A DNA stretch of 64,000 nt. Source: an uncultured Pelagibacteraceae bacterium. GTDB lineage: Bacteria > Pseudomonadota > Alphaproteobacteria > Pelagibacterales > Pelagibacteraceae. The stretch is taken from the NCBI GenBank assembly GCA_902527215.1, contig CABZOF010000002.1, positions 124,001-188,000 on the forward strand, in the 5' to 3' direction. Positions 28,913-38,199 of this stretch are shown here, piece after piece (the stretch's first letter is position 1; each line of letters starts with the position of its first letter). The translations under genes and the position numbers were made by a program. Under the pieces are notes generated by a model. The model saw nothing but the letters and a program-made list of their open reading frames with translations. It was not told the DNA's origin and did no database searches.

Positions 28913-30118
28913 TTTTTGTCTTAGCTTACCATCTAAAGTATCTAAAAATTGATTAGTTGTTAAATACTTTGTTGAAGGTCCTATCAAAATAGCTAAGTCT
29001 TTAGTCATTGAGCCTTCTTCAACACAATCAACACATACTTTTTCAAGCGTTTCAGCAAACTTTATTAATTCCTCATTTCCATCTAATTTTCCTCTATGAG
29101 CCAACCCTCTTGTCCATGCAAAAATAGATGCAATAGGATTTGTTGATGTTTCTTTACCTTGTTGATGCATTCTAAAGTGTCTAGTTACTGTTCCATGAGC
29201 GGCTTCAGCTTCCATTGTTTTACCATCTGGAGCAAGCAATACACTTGTCATTAAACCTAAAGATCCATATCCTTGAGCAACAGTATCTGATTGTACGTCT
29301 CCATCATAATTTTTACACGCCCAAATATATTTGCCATGCCATTTCATTGCGCATGCCACCATATCATCTATCAATCTATGTTCATATGTAATTTTATTTT
29401 GATCAAATCTATCTTTAAATTCCTTTTCAAAAACTTCTTCAAAAATATCTTTAAATCTTCCATCGTATCTTTTTAAAATTGTATTTTTAGTAGAAAGATA
29501 AACTGGCCATTTTTTAATTAATCCATAGTTAAAACAAGATCTTGCAAAGTCTTTTATTGATTTATCCAAATTATACATTGATAATGCGATTCCAGGGCCT
29601 GGGAAATTGAAGACTTCATATTTTCTCTCATCAGAACCATCTTCAGCAGTCCATTTGATTTCCAGCTTACCTTTGCCAGGCACTGTAAAGTCTGTTGCTC
29701 TGTATTGATCACCAAATGCATGTCTACCTATGATCAATGGATCAGTCCACGAGGGTACAAGTTTTGGAATATTTTTACAAATTATAGGTTCTCTAAAAAC
29801 AGTTCCTCCTATAATATTTCTTATAGTACCATTTGGAGATCTCCACATTTTTTTAAGATTAAATTCTCTTACTCTCGCTTCATCTGGTGTGATGGTTGCA
29901 CATTTAATACCAACACCATTTCTTTTAATTGCATTAGCACATTCAATTGTTATTTTATCTTCTGTTTTATCTCTACTTTCCATTCCTAAATCGTAGTATT
30001 CAATTTTGAGATCAAGGTAAGTTAAAATGAGCTTATTTTTAATGAAGTCCCATATAACTCTGGTCATTTCATCGCCATCTAACTCTACAATGGGGTTTTT
30101 AACCTTAATTTTACTCAT
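28904..30118 (-). CDS. icd: NADP-dependent isocitrate dehydrogenase (eukaryote-like subfamily)
   Basis: Oxidises isocitrate to 2-oxoglutarate with NADP+, in the TCA cycle. 404 residues, typical of the homodimeric subfamily shared with eukaryotes and alphaproteobacteria: [16 protein letters not shown] near the start, the substrate block TITPDEARV and SPNGTIRNI, and the metal-binding [18 protein letters not shown]. The cofactor region HGTVTRHFR with its His/Arg fits NADP use. A well-spaced promoter lies about 40 bases upstream. Its end overlaps the end of alaS by 9 bases. Confidence 0.96.
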   Translation of the reverse strand: MSKIKVKNPIVELDGDEMTRVIWDFIKNKLILTYLDLKIEYYDLGMESRDKTEDKITIECANAIKRNGVGIKCATITPDEARVREFNLKKMWRSPNGTIRNIIGGTVFREPIICKNIPKLVPSWTDPLIIGRHAFGDQYRATDFTVPGKGKLEIKWTAEDGSDERKYEVFNFPGPGIALSMYNLDKSIKDFARSCFNYGLIKKWPVYLSTKNTILKRYDGRFKDIFEEVFEKEFKDRFDQNKITYEHRLIDDMVACAMKWHGKYIWACKNYDGDVQSDTVAQGYGSLGLMTSVLLAPDGKTMEAEAAHGTVTRHFRMHQQGKETSTNPIASIFAWTRGLAHRGKLDGNEELIKFAETLEKVCVDCVEEGSMTKDLAILIGPSTKYLTTNQFLDTLDGKLRQKLN

Positions 30119-30139
30119 TTTTTCGATATATCTTAATAG

Positions 30140-30183
30140 TTGAATTTATTCTTTTTGTATACATATTAATCCAAATTTATCAA
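30140..30183. promoter_or_regulatory. Overlapping divergent promoters of icd and psd
   Basis: Minus strand toward icd: TTGATA (30183-30178), 16 bases, TATACA (30161-30156) preceded by TG. Plus strand toward psd: TTGAAT (30140-30145), 18 bases, TATTAA (30164-30169). The two overlap, so polymerase binding may be exclusive. Sequence-based guess only. Confidence 0.4.
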
Positions 30184-30196
30184 TTATAGGATTGTC

Positions 30197-30841
30197 ATGA
30201 GTAAAATATTTCCAAAAATACACAATGAAGGGTACAAATTTATAATTATTTTTGCAATTGCAACAATATTTCTCTATTTCCTAAATGGATTTCTTGGTTT
30301 TATAGGGTTGGTATTAACCATTTGGTGCTATTATTTTTTTAGAGACCCTGAAAGAACTTCAATAGGTGATGACAACTATCTTACAAGTCCAGCTGATGGA
30401 GTTGTTTTACAAGTAATGGATACTAATGGACCAAAAGAATTAGGTTTAGAAAATAAGCAAATGAAAAAAATAAGTATTTTTATGGATGTGTTCGATTGCC
30501 ATGTAAATAGGTCTCCATGTTCTGGAGCAATATCTGAGATACTTTATAAACCAGGAAAGTTTTTTAATGCATCTTTAGATAAGGCAAGTGAAGATAATGA
30601 AAGAAATTATTATAAAATAAAAAATTCTGATGGAAAGGATATAGTTATTGTCCAAATCGCAGGACTTGTAGCAAGAAGAATTGTAACAGAGGTTTCAAAA
30701 GATCAGCTCGTGGAACAAGGTTCAAGAATAGGAATAATTAGATTTGGAAGTAGAGCTGATATGTATTTTGAAAATTATACACCTTTAGTTAAAGTTGATC
30801 AAAAAACTATAGCTGGTGAAACTTTAATTGCAAAAAAATAA
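30197..30841 (+). CDS. psd: Phosphatidylserine decarboxylase proenzyme
   Basis: Converts phosphatidylserine to phosphatidylethanolamine. 214 residues, the short archaeal-type bacterial form with one or two N-terminal membrane segments (about 12-45). Self-cleavage to form the pyruvoyl group is expected between Gly184 and Ser185 in IIRFGSRADMYF, and the conserved FMDVFDCHVNRSP block is present near 97-109. The next gene, 4 bases on, is pssA, which makes its substrate. Confidence 0.95.
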   Translation: MSKIFPKIHNEGYKFIIIFAIATIFLYFLNGFLGFIGLVLTIWCYYFFRDPERTSIGDDNYLTSPADGVVLQVMDTNGPKELGLENKQMKKISIFMDVFDCHVNRSPCSGAISEILYKPGKFFNASLDKASEDNERNYYKIKNSDGKDIVIVQIAGLVARRIVTEVSKDQLVEQGSRIGIIRFGSRADMYFENYTPLVKVDQKTIAGETLIAKK

Positions 30842-30845
30842 TTAA

Positions 30846-31643
30846 ATGGAGCGTCAAAATAAAAATATTAAGTTAGTTTCAAATAAAAAAACAAGAGTTA
30901 TTCTACCAAATATTTTGACACTTGTTGGAGTATGTATTGGGTTGACTTCAATAAAGTTTGCATTTGATGGTAAATTTGAATTATCTATAATAGCAGTTAT
31001 AATTGCTGCTATTATTGATGGATTAGATGGCAGAATTGCAAGATTAATAAAAGGAACTTCAAAAGTTGGAAAAGAACTAGACTCTCTTACTGATGTTATA
31101 AGTTTTGGTGTTGCACCAGCTTTTATAATGTATTTTTGGGCGTTGTCTGAAACTGGAAGATTAGGTTGGTTAATTTCGTTAATTTATGTTGTTTGTGTAG
31201 CACTTAGACTTGCAAGATTTAATGTTTCATCAAATGAAGAGAGTTCTTGGAAAGATAATTTTTTTGAAGGTATTCCTTCTCCAGCAGGTGGAGTTCTTGT
31301 TTTAATGCCTTTGATATTAAGTATAAGTGAATTTCAGTTTTTAAACTTAAATTATCAAATTATCGTACCAGTTATGTTTATAATTGTTTCAATATTGTTA
31401 ATAAGCAAAATACCAACTTATTCTTTCAAAAGGATTGCTGTCCCAAGAAGTACGTCAATATTTTTGTTATTTGGAATAATCTTATATTTTGGCTTAATTC
31501 TTGTTTATACATTTAATGCCATTATTATTTCAGGTATAATTTATTTGTTAATGGTACCAATAAGTTCAATGCATTTTCTAATGATTAAAAAGAATGTGAA
31601 AGCCATCGCAGATGACACTGATCATCATGAAGATGTGTTATAA
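30846..31643 (+). CDS. pssA: CDP-diacylglycerol-serine O-phosphatidyltransferase
   Basis: Makes phosphatidylserine from CDP-diacylglycerol and serine in the inner membrane. The CDP-alcohol phosphotransferase signature D-G-x2-A-R-x8-G-x3-D-x3-D is complete: Asp61, Gly62, Ala65, Arg66, Gly75, Asp79, Asp83. About eight hydrophobic segments surround it in 265 residues. It forms an operon with psd, giving the two-step path to phosphatidylethanolamine. The glycosyltransferase-like gene starts directly after its stop. Confidence 0.95.
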   Translation: MERQNKNIKLVSNKKTRVILPNILTLVGVCIGLTSIKFAFDGKFELSIIAVIIAAIIDGLDGRIARLIKGTSKVGKELDSLTDVISFGVAPAFIMYFWALSETGRLGWLISLIYVVCVALRLARFNVSSNEESSWKDNFFEGIPSPAGGVLVLMPLILSISEFQFLNLNYQIIVPVMFIIVSILLISKIPTYSFKRIAVPRSTSIFLLFGIILYFGLILVYTFNAIIISGIIYLLMVPISSMHFLMIKKNVKAIADDTDHHEDVL

Positions 31644-32543
31644 ATGAGGGAAAATACAATAATTTCGTTAGCAGATTCAAATTATTTCAATCTTCTTAAC
31701 GAATTAATAGACTCAATTAATAGATTTGAACAAAGCAAAACAGTAGATATTTGCATCATGGATGCAGGATTAACTGTTGAACAAATTAAAATATTAGAAA
31801 AAAAAGTATTTCAAATCAAAAAGGCTGAATGGGATATAGAAGTTCCAAATTTTAAGATAAAAGGAAGAGAGTGGTTGAAAAGTCAGGTATCTAGAGCATT
31901 CTTACCAGATTATTTTCCAGGATATAAAAAATATTTATGGATAGATGCTGATGCATGGGTAAACTCTTGGTATGCAATTGATCTTTATTTCAAAGGATGT
32001 GAGAATAAAAAATTAGCAATAGCAACATCAGCAGATAGATCTTATGGAAGAGTTTTAAGAGCAGATTGGGTATGGGGTAGCTTTGCAAGAATAAAATCAC
32101 AAAATTACAAACATGCGAAGTCATCTGGATTTTCAGAAAAAGTTTCAAGAGAAGTTGCACTCAAACCTCATTTAAATATTGGATTATTTTGTTTGGAAGA
32201 AAGTGCTCCTCATTGGGAAATTTGGCAAAAAAATTTAAAAAAAGCATTGTCCTCTGGAAAAATTTGGGGTTCAGAGCAAATAGCGATGAATGTTACAATA
32301 TATTCAGACAATTTAGATGTGGAAATTCTACCTGCTTACTGCAATTGGACTCTAATTGAAGCAATTAAATTTGACAAAAAACAAAATACTTTTGTTGAAC
32401 CATATTTACCAAACCATGAAATAGGAATTATTCATTTAGCAGGAAAAAATAATGACATTATAAGAAATAATAAAGATTATATATCCAAAATTAAAACATT
32501 AGATGGAGATATAATTGAAAAATCCTTAAGATTTGAGAACTAG
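31644..32543 (+). CDS. GT8-like glycosyltransferase
   Basis: 299 residues with a GT-A type fold. The metal-binding DxD is Asp101-Ala-Asp103 in YLWIDADAWV; the following LNIGLFCLEE and WGSEQIAMNV match the second half of GT8-type transferases, and GIIHLAGKN near the end the conserved His. N-terminal TIISLADSNYFNLLNELIDSI fits the first strand. No signal or membrane segment. It sits directly between pssA and rlmE with no gaps, so is co-transcribed, perhaps glycosylating a lipid or envelope component; acceptor and sugar are unknown. Confidence 0.68.
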   Translation: MRENTIISLADSNYFNLLNELIDSINRFEQSKTVDICIMDAGLTVEQIKILEKKVFQIKKAEWDIEVPNFKIKGREWLKSQVSRAFLPDYFPGYKKYLWIDADAWVNSWYAIDLYFKGCENKKLAIATSADRSYGRVLRADWVWGSFARIKSQNYKHAKSSGFSEKVSREVALKPHLNIGLFCLEESAPHWEIWQKNLKKALSSGKIWGSEQIAMNVTIYSDNLDVEILPAYCNWTLIEAIKFDKKQNTFVEPYLPNHEIGIIHLAGKNNDIIRNNKDYISKIKTLDGDIIEKSLRFEN

Positions 32544-33155
32544 TTGAAAAAGAATAAATTTTCTAAGAATTGGATCATTAAGCAAAAAAGAGACATTTAT
32601 GTCAAAAGATCAAAATTAGAGGGTTATAGGTCAAGAGCTGTATATAAATTGCAAGAAATAAACGATAAATTTAAAATAATAAAAAATAATATTTTAGTTA
32701 TAGATCTTGGTGCAGCCCCAGGCAGTTGGTCTCAGTATATATCAAGAAATTTTAGTAAATCTAAAATAATTTCAATTGATTTAAAGGATATTGAACCAAT
32801 TTCAAATTTAGTACATATAAAAGGGGATTTTACTGAGGAGGAGCAAAAAAAAAATATCAAAAATTATTTTGGCAAGAAAGTAGATCTTATAGTCTCTGAT
32901 ATGGCAGTAAACACTACAGGAAATAGAAGTGTAGACTCATTAGTTACAGGAGAATTATGTTTAGAGGCAATGAATTTTGCGATTGAATTTCTTAATAAAA
33001 AAGGAAATTTTATTTCTAAACTTTTTATGGGATCATCTTTTAACGAGATTGTCGCATTAGGTAAAAAATCTTTTAAAGATGTTGATATTTTTAAGCCACC
33101 TTCAAGCAGAAAAGACTCTAAAGAAAATTTTATAATTTGTAGAAATTTAAGATAG
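32544..33155 (+). CDS. rlmE: 23S rRNA (U2552) 2'-O-methyltransferase
   Basis: RlmE/FtsJ methylates the A-loop of 23S rRNA in a late step of large-subunit assembly. 203 residues with TTG start immediately after the upstream stop. The catalytic K-D-K-E set is seen in SRAVYKLQEIN (Lys35), VSDMAVNTTG (Asp119) and ISKLFMG; the SAM-binding loop is VIDLGAAPGSWSQY (53-66). The usual SDMAPN is SDMAVN here. Context in a lipid/glycosyltransferase run is likely positional only. Confidence 0.93.
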   Translation: MKKNKFSKNWIIKQKRDIYVKRSKLEGYRSRAVYKLQEINDKFKIIKNNILVIDLGAAPGSWSQYISRNFSKSKIISIDLKDIEPISNLVHIKGDFTEEEQKKNIKNYFGKKVDLIVSDMAVNTTGNRSVDSLVTGELCLEAMNFAIEFLNKKGNFISKLFMGSSFNEIVALGKKSFKDVDIFKPPSSRKDSKENFIICRNLR

Positions 33156-33194
33156 TTATCCTTTTATTTTTTCAAGAATCATTTATATAGGGAC

Positions 33195-34259
33195 ATGGAA
33201 ACTATTAAAGAAGCTTTAACATTCGATGATGTTACTCTAGCCCCAAATTACTCATCAATTCTACCTAGTGAGGTAAACACCTCTGTTAATTTAACAGAAA
33301 GTTTAAAGATAAAAATACCACTTTTGTCATCTGCAATGGATACTGTTACAGAGTCGTCAATGGGAATTTCAATGGGGAGAGCTGGGGGATTAGGAATAAT
33401 TCATAGAAACTTAAATATCCAAGAACAGATTAAAGAAATTAGAAAAGTAAAATCAAAAAAAATATTAATAGGTGCAGCAGTTGGTGCAAGCGAAAAAGAA
33501 TTAAATAGAGCTGAAAAAATATTAAAAGAAAACTTAGATATAATAGTAATCGATACAGCTCACGGACATACCAAAAAAGTAGGAGATATAATTAAAAAAA
33601 TAAAAAAAATACGTCCCAAAAAAACAGCAATTTGTGCTGGAAATATAGCTACAGCAGAAGCTGCAAAGTTTTTGGTTGGATTAGGTGTTGATATTATAAA
33701 AGTAGGAATAGGCCCAGGTTCTATTTGTACAACAAGACTTGTAGCTGGAATAGGAGTTCCACAACTAAGCGCTATATTAAATGTTAAAAAGGGAATTGGA
33801 AAAAGTAAAACAAGATTAATTGCTGATGGTGGAATAAAATTTTCTGGTGATATTGCTAAAGCATTAGCAGCTGGGGCAGATGCAGTTATGATTGGTTCAT
33901 TATTTGCAGGTACAGATGAAGCACCTGGAAAAAAAATAAAGAAAAATGGTAAATTATATAAATATTTTAGGGGCATGGGGTCAATAGGTGCAATGAATAA
34001 AGGTTCAGCAGACAGATATTTTCAAACGAAACAAAAAGATTCATCAAAATATGTAGCGGAAGGTGTAGAGGGATACATTAAATATAAAGGTAAAGTTGAT
34101 AAAATAATATACAACTTAGTTGGAGGTTTGAAATCTTCAATGGGTTACATGGGAGCTAAGAAAGTAATTGATCTGAGAAAAAAACCAAAATTTGTTAAAA
34201 TTACTAAAGCAGGTTTTTATGAAAGTATGGTACATAATATAGATGTTGTTAAAAAATAA
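33195..34259 (+). CDS. guaB: IMP dehydrogenase lacking the CBS domains
   Basis: Converts IMP to XMP, the first committed step to GMP. At 354 residues it is about 135 shorter than usual; the sequence goes from the first barrel strands (IHRNLNIQEQIKEIRKVKS) directly to KILIGAAVGA, with no CBS pair in between. Catalytic parts are intact: GPGSICTTR with Cys178, IADGGIKFSGD, GMGSIGAMNKGSADRYF (flap Arg-Tyr). So it should be active but lack ATP/GTP regulation through the Bateman module. guaA follows two genes later. Confidence 0.95.
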   Translation: METIKEALTFDDVTLAPNYSSILPSEVNTSVNLTESLKIKIPLLSSAMDTVTESSMGISMGRAGGLGIIHRNLNIQEQIKEIRKVKSKKILIGAAVGASEKELNRAEKILKENLDIIVIDTAHGHTKKVGDIIKKIKKIRPKKTAICAGNIATAEAAKFLVGLGVDIIKVGIGPGSICTTRLVAGIGVPQLSAILNVKKGIGKSKTRLIADGGIKFSGDIAKALAAGADAVMIGSLFAGTDEAPGKKIKKNGKLYKYFRGMGSIGAMNKGSADRYFQTKQKDSSKYVAEGVEGYIKYKGKVDKIIYNLVGGLKSSMGYMGAKKVIDLRKKPKFVKITKAGFYESMVHNIDVVKK

Positions 34260-34261
34260 AT

Positions 34262-34690
34262 ATGAAATACTTAATTTTAATTTTTACATTTATTTCATTT
34301 AGCCTTTTTGCTAAGGCGAATGAAAATAATTTTTTCAAGGAAGCCAAGGATTTATTTGACAAGGAAAAATATGAAGATTCAAAGTTTTTATTTCATAGAA
34401 ATATAGTCTATAACCCAAAAGACTCAGCATCTTACCTTTATTTAGCTAAAATTTTTAAAATTGAAGAAGATAAAAGACAAGAAGAAAAGAATATAAAAAC
34501 TACTTTACTTTTAGACCCTAAGAATGAAGAGGCAATGTTCCTTTTAATTGATATGGAATTAGAAAGATCAAATTTTTTAAAAGCAGATGAATTGAGTAAA
34601 GATTTTAAGAAAATTTGTGTAGATATGTGTGAAAAAATTGCATCAATTGAAAGTCGTTTAAAAGATTTTGAAAGAAAAGATGCGTCTTGA
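34262..34690 (+). CDS. Exported small TPR-type protein between guaB and guaA
   Basis: 142 residues with an N-terminal signal peptide (cut near AKA, residue 20) and a helix-rich body with TPR-like spacing ([48 protein letters not shown]). TPR proteins mediate protein contacts; no specific function can be given. It starts 2 bases after guaB and its end overlaps the guaA start by 11 bases, so it is in the gua operon although exported. A link to purine synthesis is not evident. Confidence 0.6.
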   Translation: MKYLILIFTFISFSLFAKANENNFFKEAKDLFDKEKYEDSKFLFHRNIVYNPKDSASYLYLAKIFKIEEDKRQEEKNIKTTLLLDPKNEEAMFLLIDMELERSNFLKADELSKDFKKICVDMCEKIASIESRLKDFERKDAS

Positions 34691-36242
34691 GGACAGTCTC
34701 AATAAAATACTAATTGTAGACTTTGGTTCCCAATTTACACAGTTAATTGCAAGAAAAATCAGAGAACTGGGTATCTATTGTGAGATAGTAAGTCACAAAA
34801 AAGTAGAAAAATTCACAAAGTTTGAAAAAAATATTAAAGGAATAGTTTTATCTGGTGGTCCTTTAAATGTCTATGAGAGTAAAAAAGTAAAATTTAATAA
34901 TAAAATTCTTAAACTAGGAGTACCTGTACTAGGCATATGTTTTGGTCATCAAATTATTTCAAAAGCAATGGGAGGAAGTGTAAGAAGTTCTAAACATAGA
35001 GAATTTGGGCTTGCCGAAGTAAAAGAAACTAGAAAAAGCAAGTTAACTAAAGATTTTTTTTCTAAGGGAAAAAATAATGTATGGATGAGCCATGCAGATC
35101 AAGTAACAAAATTACCAAAAAATTTTAAAATAATTGCACAAAGTATAAATTCTAAGATGTGTATTATTGAAAATGTAGAAAAAAAAATGTTTGGTATTCA
35201 ATTTCACCCAGAAGTAAGCCATACCATAAAAGGAAAGTTAATACTTAAAAATTTTATATTTTCTATATGTAAATTAACTAAAAATTGGTCCTCAAGAGAC
35301 CAGAAAAAAAAATTAATAAATGAAGTAAGAAATAGGGTAGGAAATTCAAAGGTTATTTGTGCACTATCTGGAGGTGTTGATAGCAGTGTAGTTGCTAAAT
35401 TACTGTCAAATGCCATAGGGAAAAAATTAACATGTATATTTGTTAATACTGGTTTACTTAGGAAAGATGAAGAAAAGCAGGTTGTAAACACATTTAAGAA
35501 GAGATTTAAAATTAATCTAATCTATGTAAATGCAGAAAATTTATTTTTATCTAAATTAAAAAATATTTCTGATCCAGAAAAAAAAAGAAAAATAATAGGA
35601 AATCTTTTTATTAAAATTTTTGAAAAATACTCAAATAAAATTAAAAATGTAAAATTCTTAGCCCAAGGAACTTTGTATCCTGATTTAATTGAAAGTAAAT
35701 CTGTTACAGGAAGCCAAACATCAAAAATTAAATCACATCATAATGTAGGTGGTTTGCCAAAAAAAATGAAACTTAAATTAGTTGAGCCATTGAAATATCT
35801 TTTTAAAGATGAGGTTAGAAAACTAGGACTAGAACTTGGATTAAGTCATGAGATTATATCTAGACATCCATTTCCAGGACCAGGTCTAGCAATAAGAATG
35901 CCTGGTATAATCTCTAAAGAAAAAATAAAAATTTTAAAAGAAGCAGATAATTACTTTATCAAATCTTTGAAAGATAATAATCTATATGATAAGATTTGGC
36001 AGGCGTATGCTGCATTACTTCCAGTTAAGACTGTTGGCGTAATGGGAGACAATAGAACTTATGAATATCTTTGTTTATTAAGGGCAATTACCTCAGAAGA
36101 TGGAATGACAGCAGATTTCTTTCAATTTAAAAAATCTTTCATGCAGTCAATATCTAATCAAATTGTAAATAATATAAGAGGTATTAATAGAGTTGTTTAT
36201 GATATTACTTCAAAGCCACCAAGCACTATTGAATTGGAGTAA
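34680..36242 (+). CDS. guaA: GMP synthase (glutamine-hydrolysing)
   Basis: Aminates XMP to GMP. 520 residues from the ATG at 34680; an in-frame TTG at 34668 is less likely. The class I amidotransferase domain has nucleophile Cys87 in GICFGHQ and the His/Glu in QFHPEVSHT; the ATP pyrophosphatase domain has the PP-loop SGGVDSS (230-236); the C-terminal dimerisation domain ends in STIELE. Together with guaB it completes GMP synthesis from IMP. Confidence 0.97.
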   Translation: MRLEDSLNKILIVDFGSQFTQLIARKIRELGIYCEIVSHKKVEKFTKFEKNIKGIVLSGGPLNVYESKKVKFNNKILKLGVPVLGICFGHQIISKAMGGSVRSSKHREFGLAEVKETRKSKLTKDFFSKGKNNVWMSHADQVTKLPKNFKIIAQSINSKMCIIENVEKKMFGIQFHPEVSHTIKGKLILKNFIFSICKLTKNWSSRDQKKKLINEVRNRVGNSKVICALSGGVDSSVVAKLLSNAIGKKLTCIFVNTGLLRKDEEKQVVNTFKKRFKINLIYVNAENLFLSKLKNISDPEKKRKIIGNLFIKIFEKYSNKIKNVKFLAQGTLYPDLIESKSVTGSQTSKIKSHHNVGGLPKKMKLKLVEPLKYLFKDEVRKLGLELGLSHEIISRHPFPGPGLAIRMPGIISKEKIKILKEADNYFIKSLKDNNLYDKIWQAYAALLPVKTVGVMGDNRTYEYLCLLRAITSEDGMTADFFQFKKSFMQSISNQIVNNIRGINRVVYDITSKPPSTIELE

Positions 36243-36264
36243 TAAGACTATATAAGTAAATCAT

Positions 36265-36684
36265 ATGAAATATTTACATACAATGATCAGAGTCTCAAAT
36301 ATTGAAGATTCACTAAAATTTTTTTGTGATGGCTTAGGATTAAAAGAAAAAAAAAGAATGGAAAATGAAAAAGGAAGATATACACTAGTTTTTCTTGCAG
36401 CTCCAAATGATGAAAATGCAGAAATAGAATTAACCTATAATTGGGATGGAGACAATTTAGGCGAAGGATCAAGAAATTTTGGACATTTAGCTTACAGAGT
36501 AGATAATATTTATGAGACTTGTCAGAGATTAAAAGATATGGGTTACACAATAAACAGACCTCCCAGAGATGGTCACATGGCTTTTGTTAGATCTCCAGAT
36601 AAGATATCAGTTGAAATTCTTCAAGAAGGTAACTTAGAACCTGTAGAACCTTGGAAATCTATGGAAAATACGGGTACTTGGTAA
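36265..36684 (+). CDS. gloA: Lactoylglutathione lyase (glyoxalase I)
   Basis: Removes methylglyoxal by converting its glutathione adduct to lactoylglutathione. 139 residues with two VOC beta-alpha-beta-beta-beta units. The metal ligands are visible as His5 (YLHTMIRV), Glu in AEIELTYNW, His in FGHLAYRV and Glu in VEILQEG. The length is that of the short Ni-type bacterial enzymes. It lies 22 bases after guaA and 10 before panB, in the same direction. Confidence 0.92.
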   Translation: MKYLHTMIRVSNIEDSLKFFCDGLGLKEKKRMENEKGRYTLVFLAAPNDENAEIELTYNWDGDNLGEGSRNFGHLAYRVDNIYETCQRLKDMGYTINRPPRDGHMAFVRSPDKISVEILQEGNLEPVEPWKSMENTGTW

Positions 36685-36694
36685 GCAGGTATTT

Positions 36695-37474
36695 ATGCTT
36701 ACAAAAATAAGTAGGCTTGTTCTTAAAAAAAAAAATAAGTCAAAAATTGTTTGTTTAACTGCTTATTCAAAAAATATAGCTGAAGAGATTGATAACTTCA
36801 CAGATTTAATACTTGTTGGGGACTCTTTGGGTTCAGTTTTATATAATTTTGACACCACAAGAAAAGTAAATTTATCGATGATGATTGAACACTCAAAGAG
36901 TGTAAGAAAAGGAGTTAAAAAAAGTTTATTGATTGTAGACATGCCTTTCAATACATACAAAAATAAATCTCAAGCACTTAAGAATTGTAAAAAAGTAATG
37001 AAAGAAACAAAATGTGATGGCATAAAATTAGAAGGAGGGGGAAAAATTATAGAAATTGTTAAACATTTAATAAAATATAAAATTCCTGTAATGGGACATA
37101 TAGGTATAACACCACAATCCGTAAGAGGAAAATTTAGATATAAAGGTAAAACAGATATAGAAAAAAAAAATTTATTAAAAGATTCAAAATCTTTAGAAGA
37201 TGCTGGAGTATTTGCAATTGTTTTAGAATGTATTGAAAAAAAAGTTTCAAAAAAAATTACGGAGTCAATTAACATTCCTACAATAGGAATAGGTTCATCA
37301 AATTTTTGTGATGGTCAGATTTTAGTTACAGATGATTTATTGGGACTAACAGACAATAAAATAAAATTTGTAAAAAAATATGCTGATTTGAAAAGTAATG
37401 TAAGGACAGCAGTTAAAAAATTTAAATTAGATGTTAAGAAAGGGTCATACCCATCAATTAAATATTCTTATTAA
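36695..37474 (+). CDS. panB: 3-methyl-2-oxobutanoate hydroxymethyltransferase
   Basis: Transfers a one-carbon unit from methylene-tetrahydrofolate to 2-oxoisovalerate to make ketopantoate for pantothenate and CoA. 259 residues, TIM barrel. Metal Asp residues are in LVGDSLGS (Asp43) and VDMPFNTY (Asp82); DGIKLEGG, GHIGITPQSV and IGIGSSNFCDGQ are conserved blocks. panC is not in this window, so whether a full pathway exists is unknown. It meets the TerC-family gene tail to tail with 4 shared bases. Confidence 0.94.
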   Translation: MLTKISRLVLKKKNKSKIVCLTAYSKNIAEEIDNFTDLILVGDSLGSVLYNFDTTRKVNLSMMIEHSKSVRKGVKKSLLIVDMPFNTYKNKSQALKNCKKVMKETKCDGIKLEGGGKIIEIVKHLIKYKIPVMGHIGITPQSVRGKFRYKGKTDIEKKNLLKDSKSLEDAGVFAIVLECIEKKVSKKITESINIPTIGIGSSNFCDGQILVTDDLLGLTDNKIKFVKKYADLKSNVRTAVKKFKLDVKKGSYPSIKYSY

Positions 37475-38085
37475 AAATATTTTTTAAAATCATCGTTTAT
37501 ATTTAAAATTTCTAAGTCTACAAGTCCTCCAATAATAAGCTGTATTGCTAGTATGAGAATAAATGCCATTCCAACATAGACGACCCATAAATGTTTCTGT
37601 ACGTAATTAGCTAGATAAGTGGCCATTGCACCTGTAAGTACTACAGATAAAATTAAACCAAAAATCATGAATCCAAAGTTACCCTTAGAAGCCCCAACAA
37701 CACCTATAACATTATCGAAACTGATTGTAATATCTGCAAAAAGTACTTTATACATACCCTTAGCAAATGATGGTTCTAAAGATTTTTTTGTAGGTGATTT
37801 AGTTTGCTTTTGTACTTGTAAAAGATCTTTTCTTAAATCGTTAACTATCCAAATTAACAACAAACCTCCTAGAATTTTTATAAAGTAAAATTTGAATAAA
37901 TATGTGGCAAATACTGCAAATAAAACTTTAAAGACTAAAGCCCCGACTACTCCCCAAAATATAATTTTTTTCCTATTTTTAGGGACAAAATTAGACGCGA
38001 TAAGGCCAATTATTATGGCATTATCAGCAGTTAAAATTATATTTATAAATATAATTTGTAGTAAAATAAGGGCTTCTTCGATCAA
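37471..38085 (-). CDS. TerC/YjbE-family membrane protein
   Basis: 204 residues with about six or seven transmembrane helices. The conserved acidic metal-binding parts of the TerC family are seen in ILTADNAIIIG (about 18-28) and LFADITISFDNVIGVVGAS (about 113-131), which together would form a membrane cation site. Family members export manganese or metallate secreted enzymes. The start is a TTG at 38083-38085. Substrate here is unknown; Mn2+ efflux is the best family-based guess. Confidence 0.82.
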   Translation of the reverse strand: MIEEALILLQIIFINIILTADNAIIIGLIASNFVPKNRKKIIFWGVVGALVFKVLFAVFATYLFKFYFIKILGGLLLIWIVNDLRKDLLQVQKQTKSPTKKSLEPSFAKGMYKVLFADITISFDNVIGVVGASKGNFGFMIFGLILSVVLTGAMATYLANYVQKHLWVVYVGMAFILILAIQLIIGGLVDLEILNINDDFKKYF

Positions 38086-38128
38086 GGTGACTGTATAATA
38101 GTAGTATTTTCATATTTTTCAATAAAAC

Positions 38129-38195
38129 ATAGAAAATTTTCTATTGATTTAACAAATAATACATAATCAGATGTATTTTTTTAAAAATAAGGAGG
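38129..38195 (+). promoter_or_regulatory. dctP control region: palindrome and strong ribosome site
   Basis: A perfect 16-base palindrome ATAGAAAATTTTCTAT (38129-38144) lies 56 bases before the dctP start and may be an operator. AAGGAGG at 38189-38195 is the strongest Shine-Dalgarno site I see in the window, spaced 4 bases from the ATG, as expected for an abundant binding protein. Confidence 0.5.
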
Positions 38196-38199
38196 ATTA

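Noticed and set aside
29705-29996. Plus-strand ORFs opposite icd
   Set aside because: Two overlapping frames with no family features; they are shadows of the conserved icd gene.
33560-33976. 138-codon minus-strand ORF opposite guaB
   Set aside because: Low-complexity Pro/Ile/Phe composition mirrors guaB codons; guaB is clearly the real gene.
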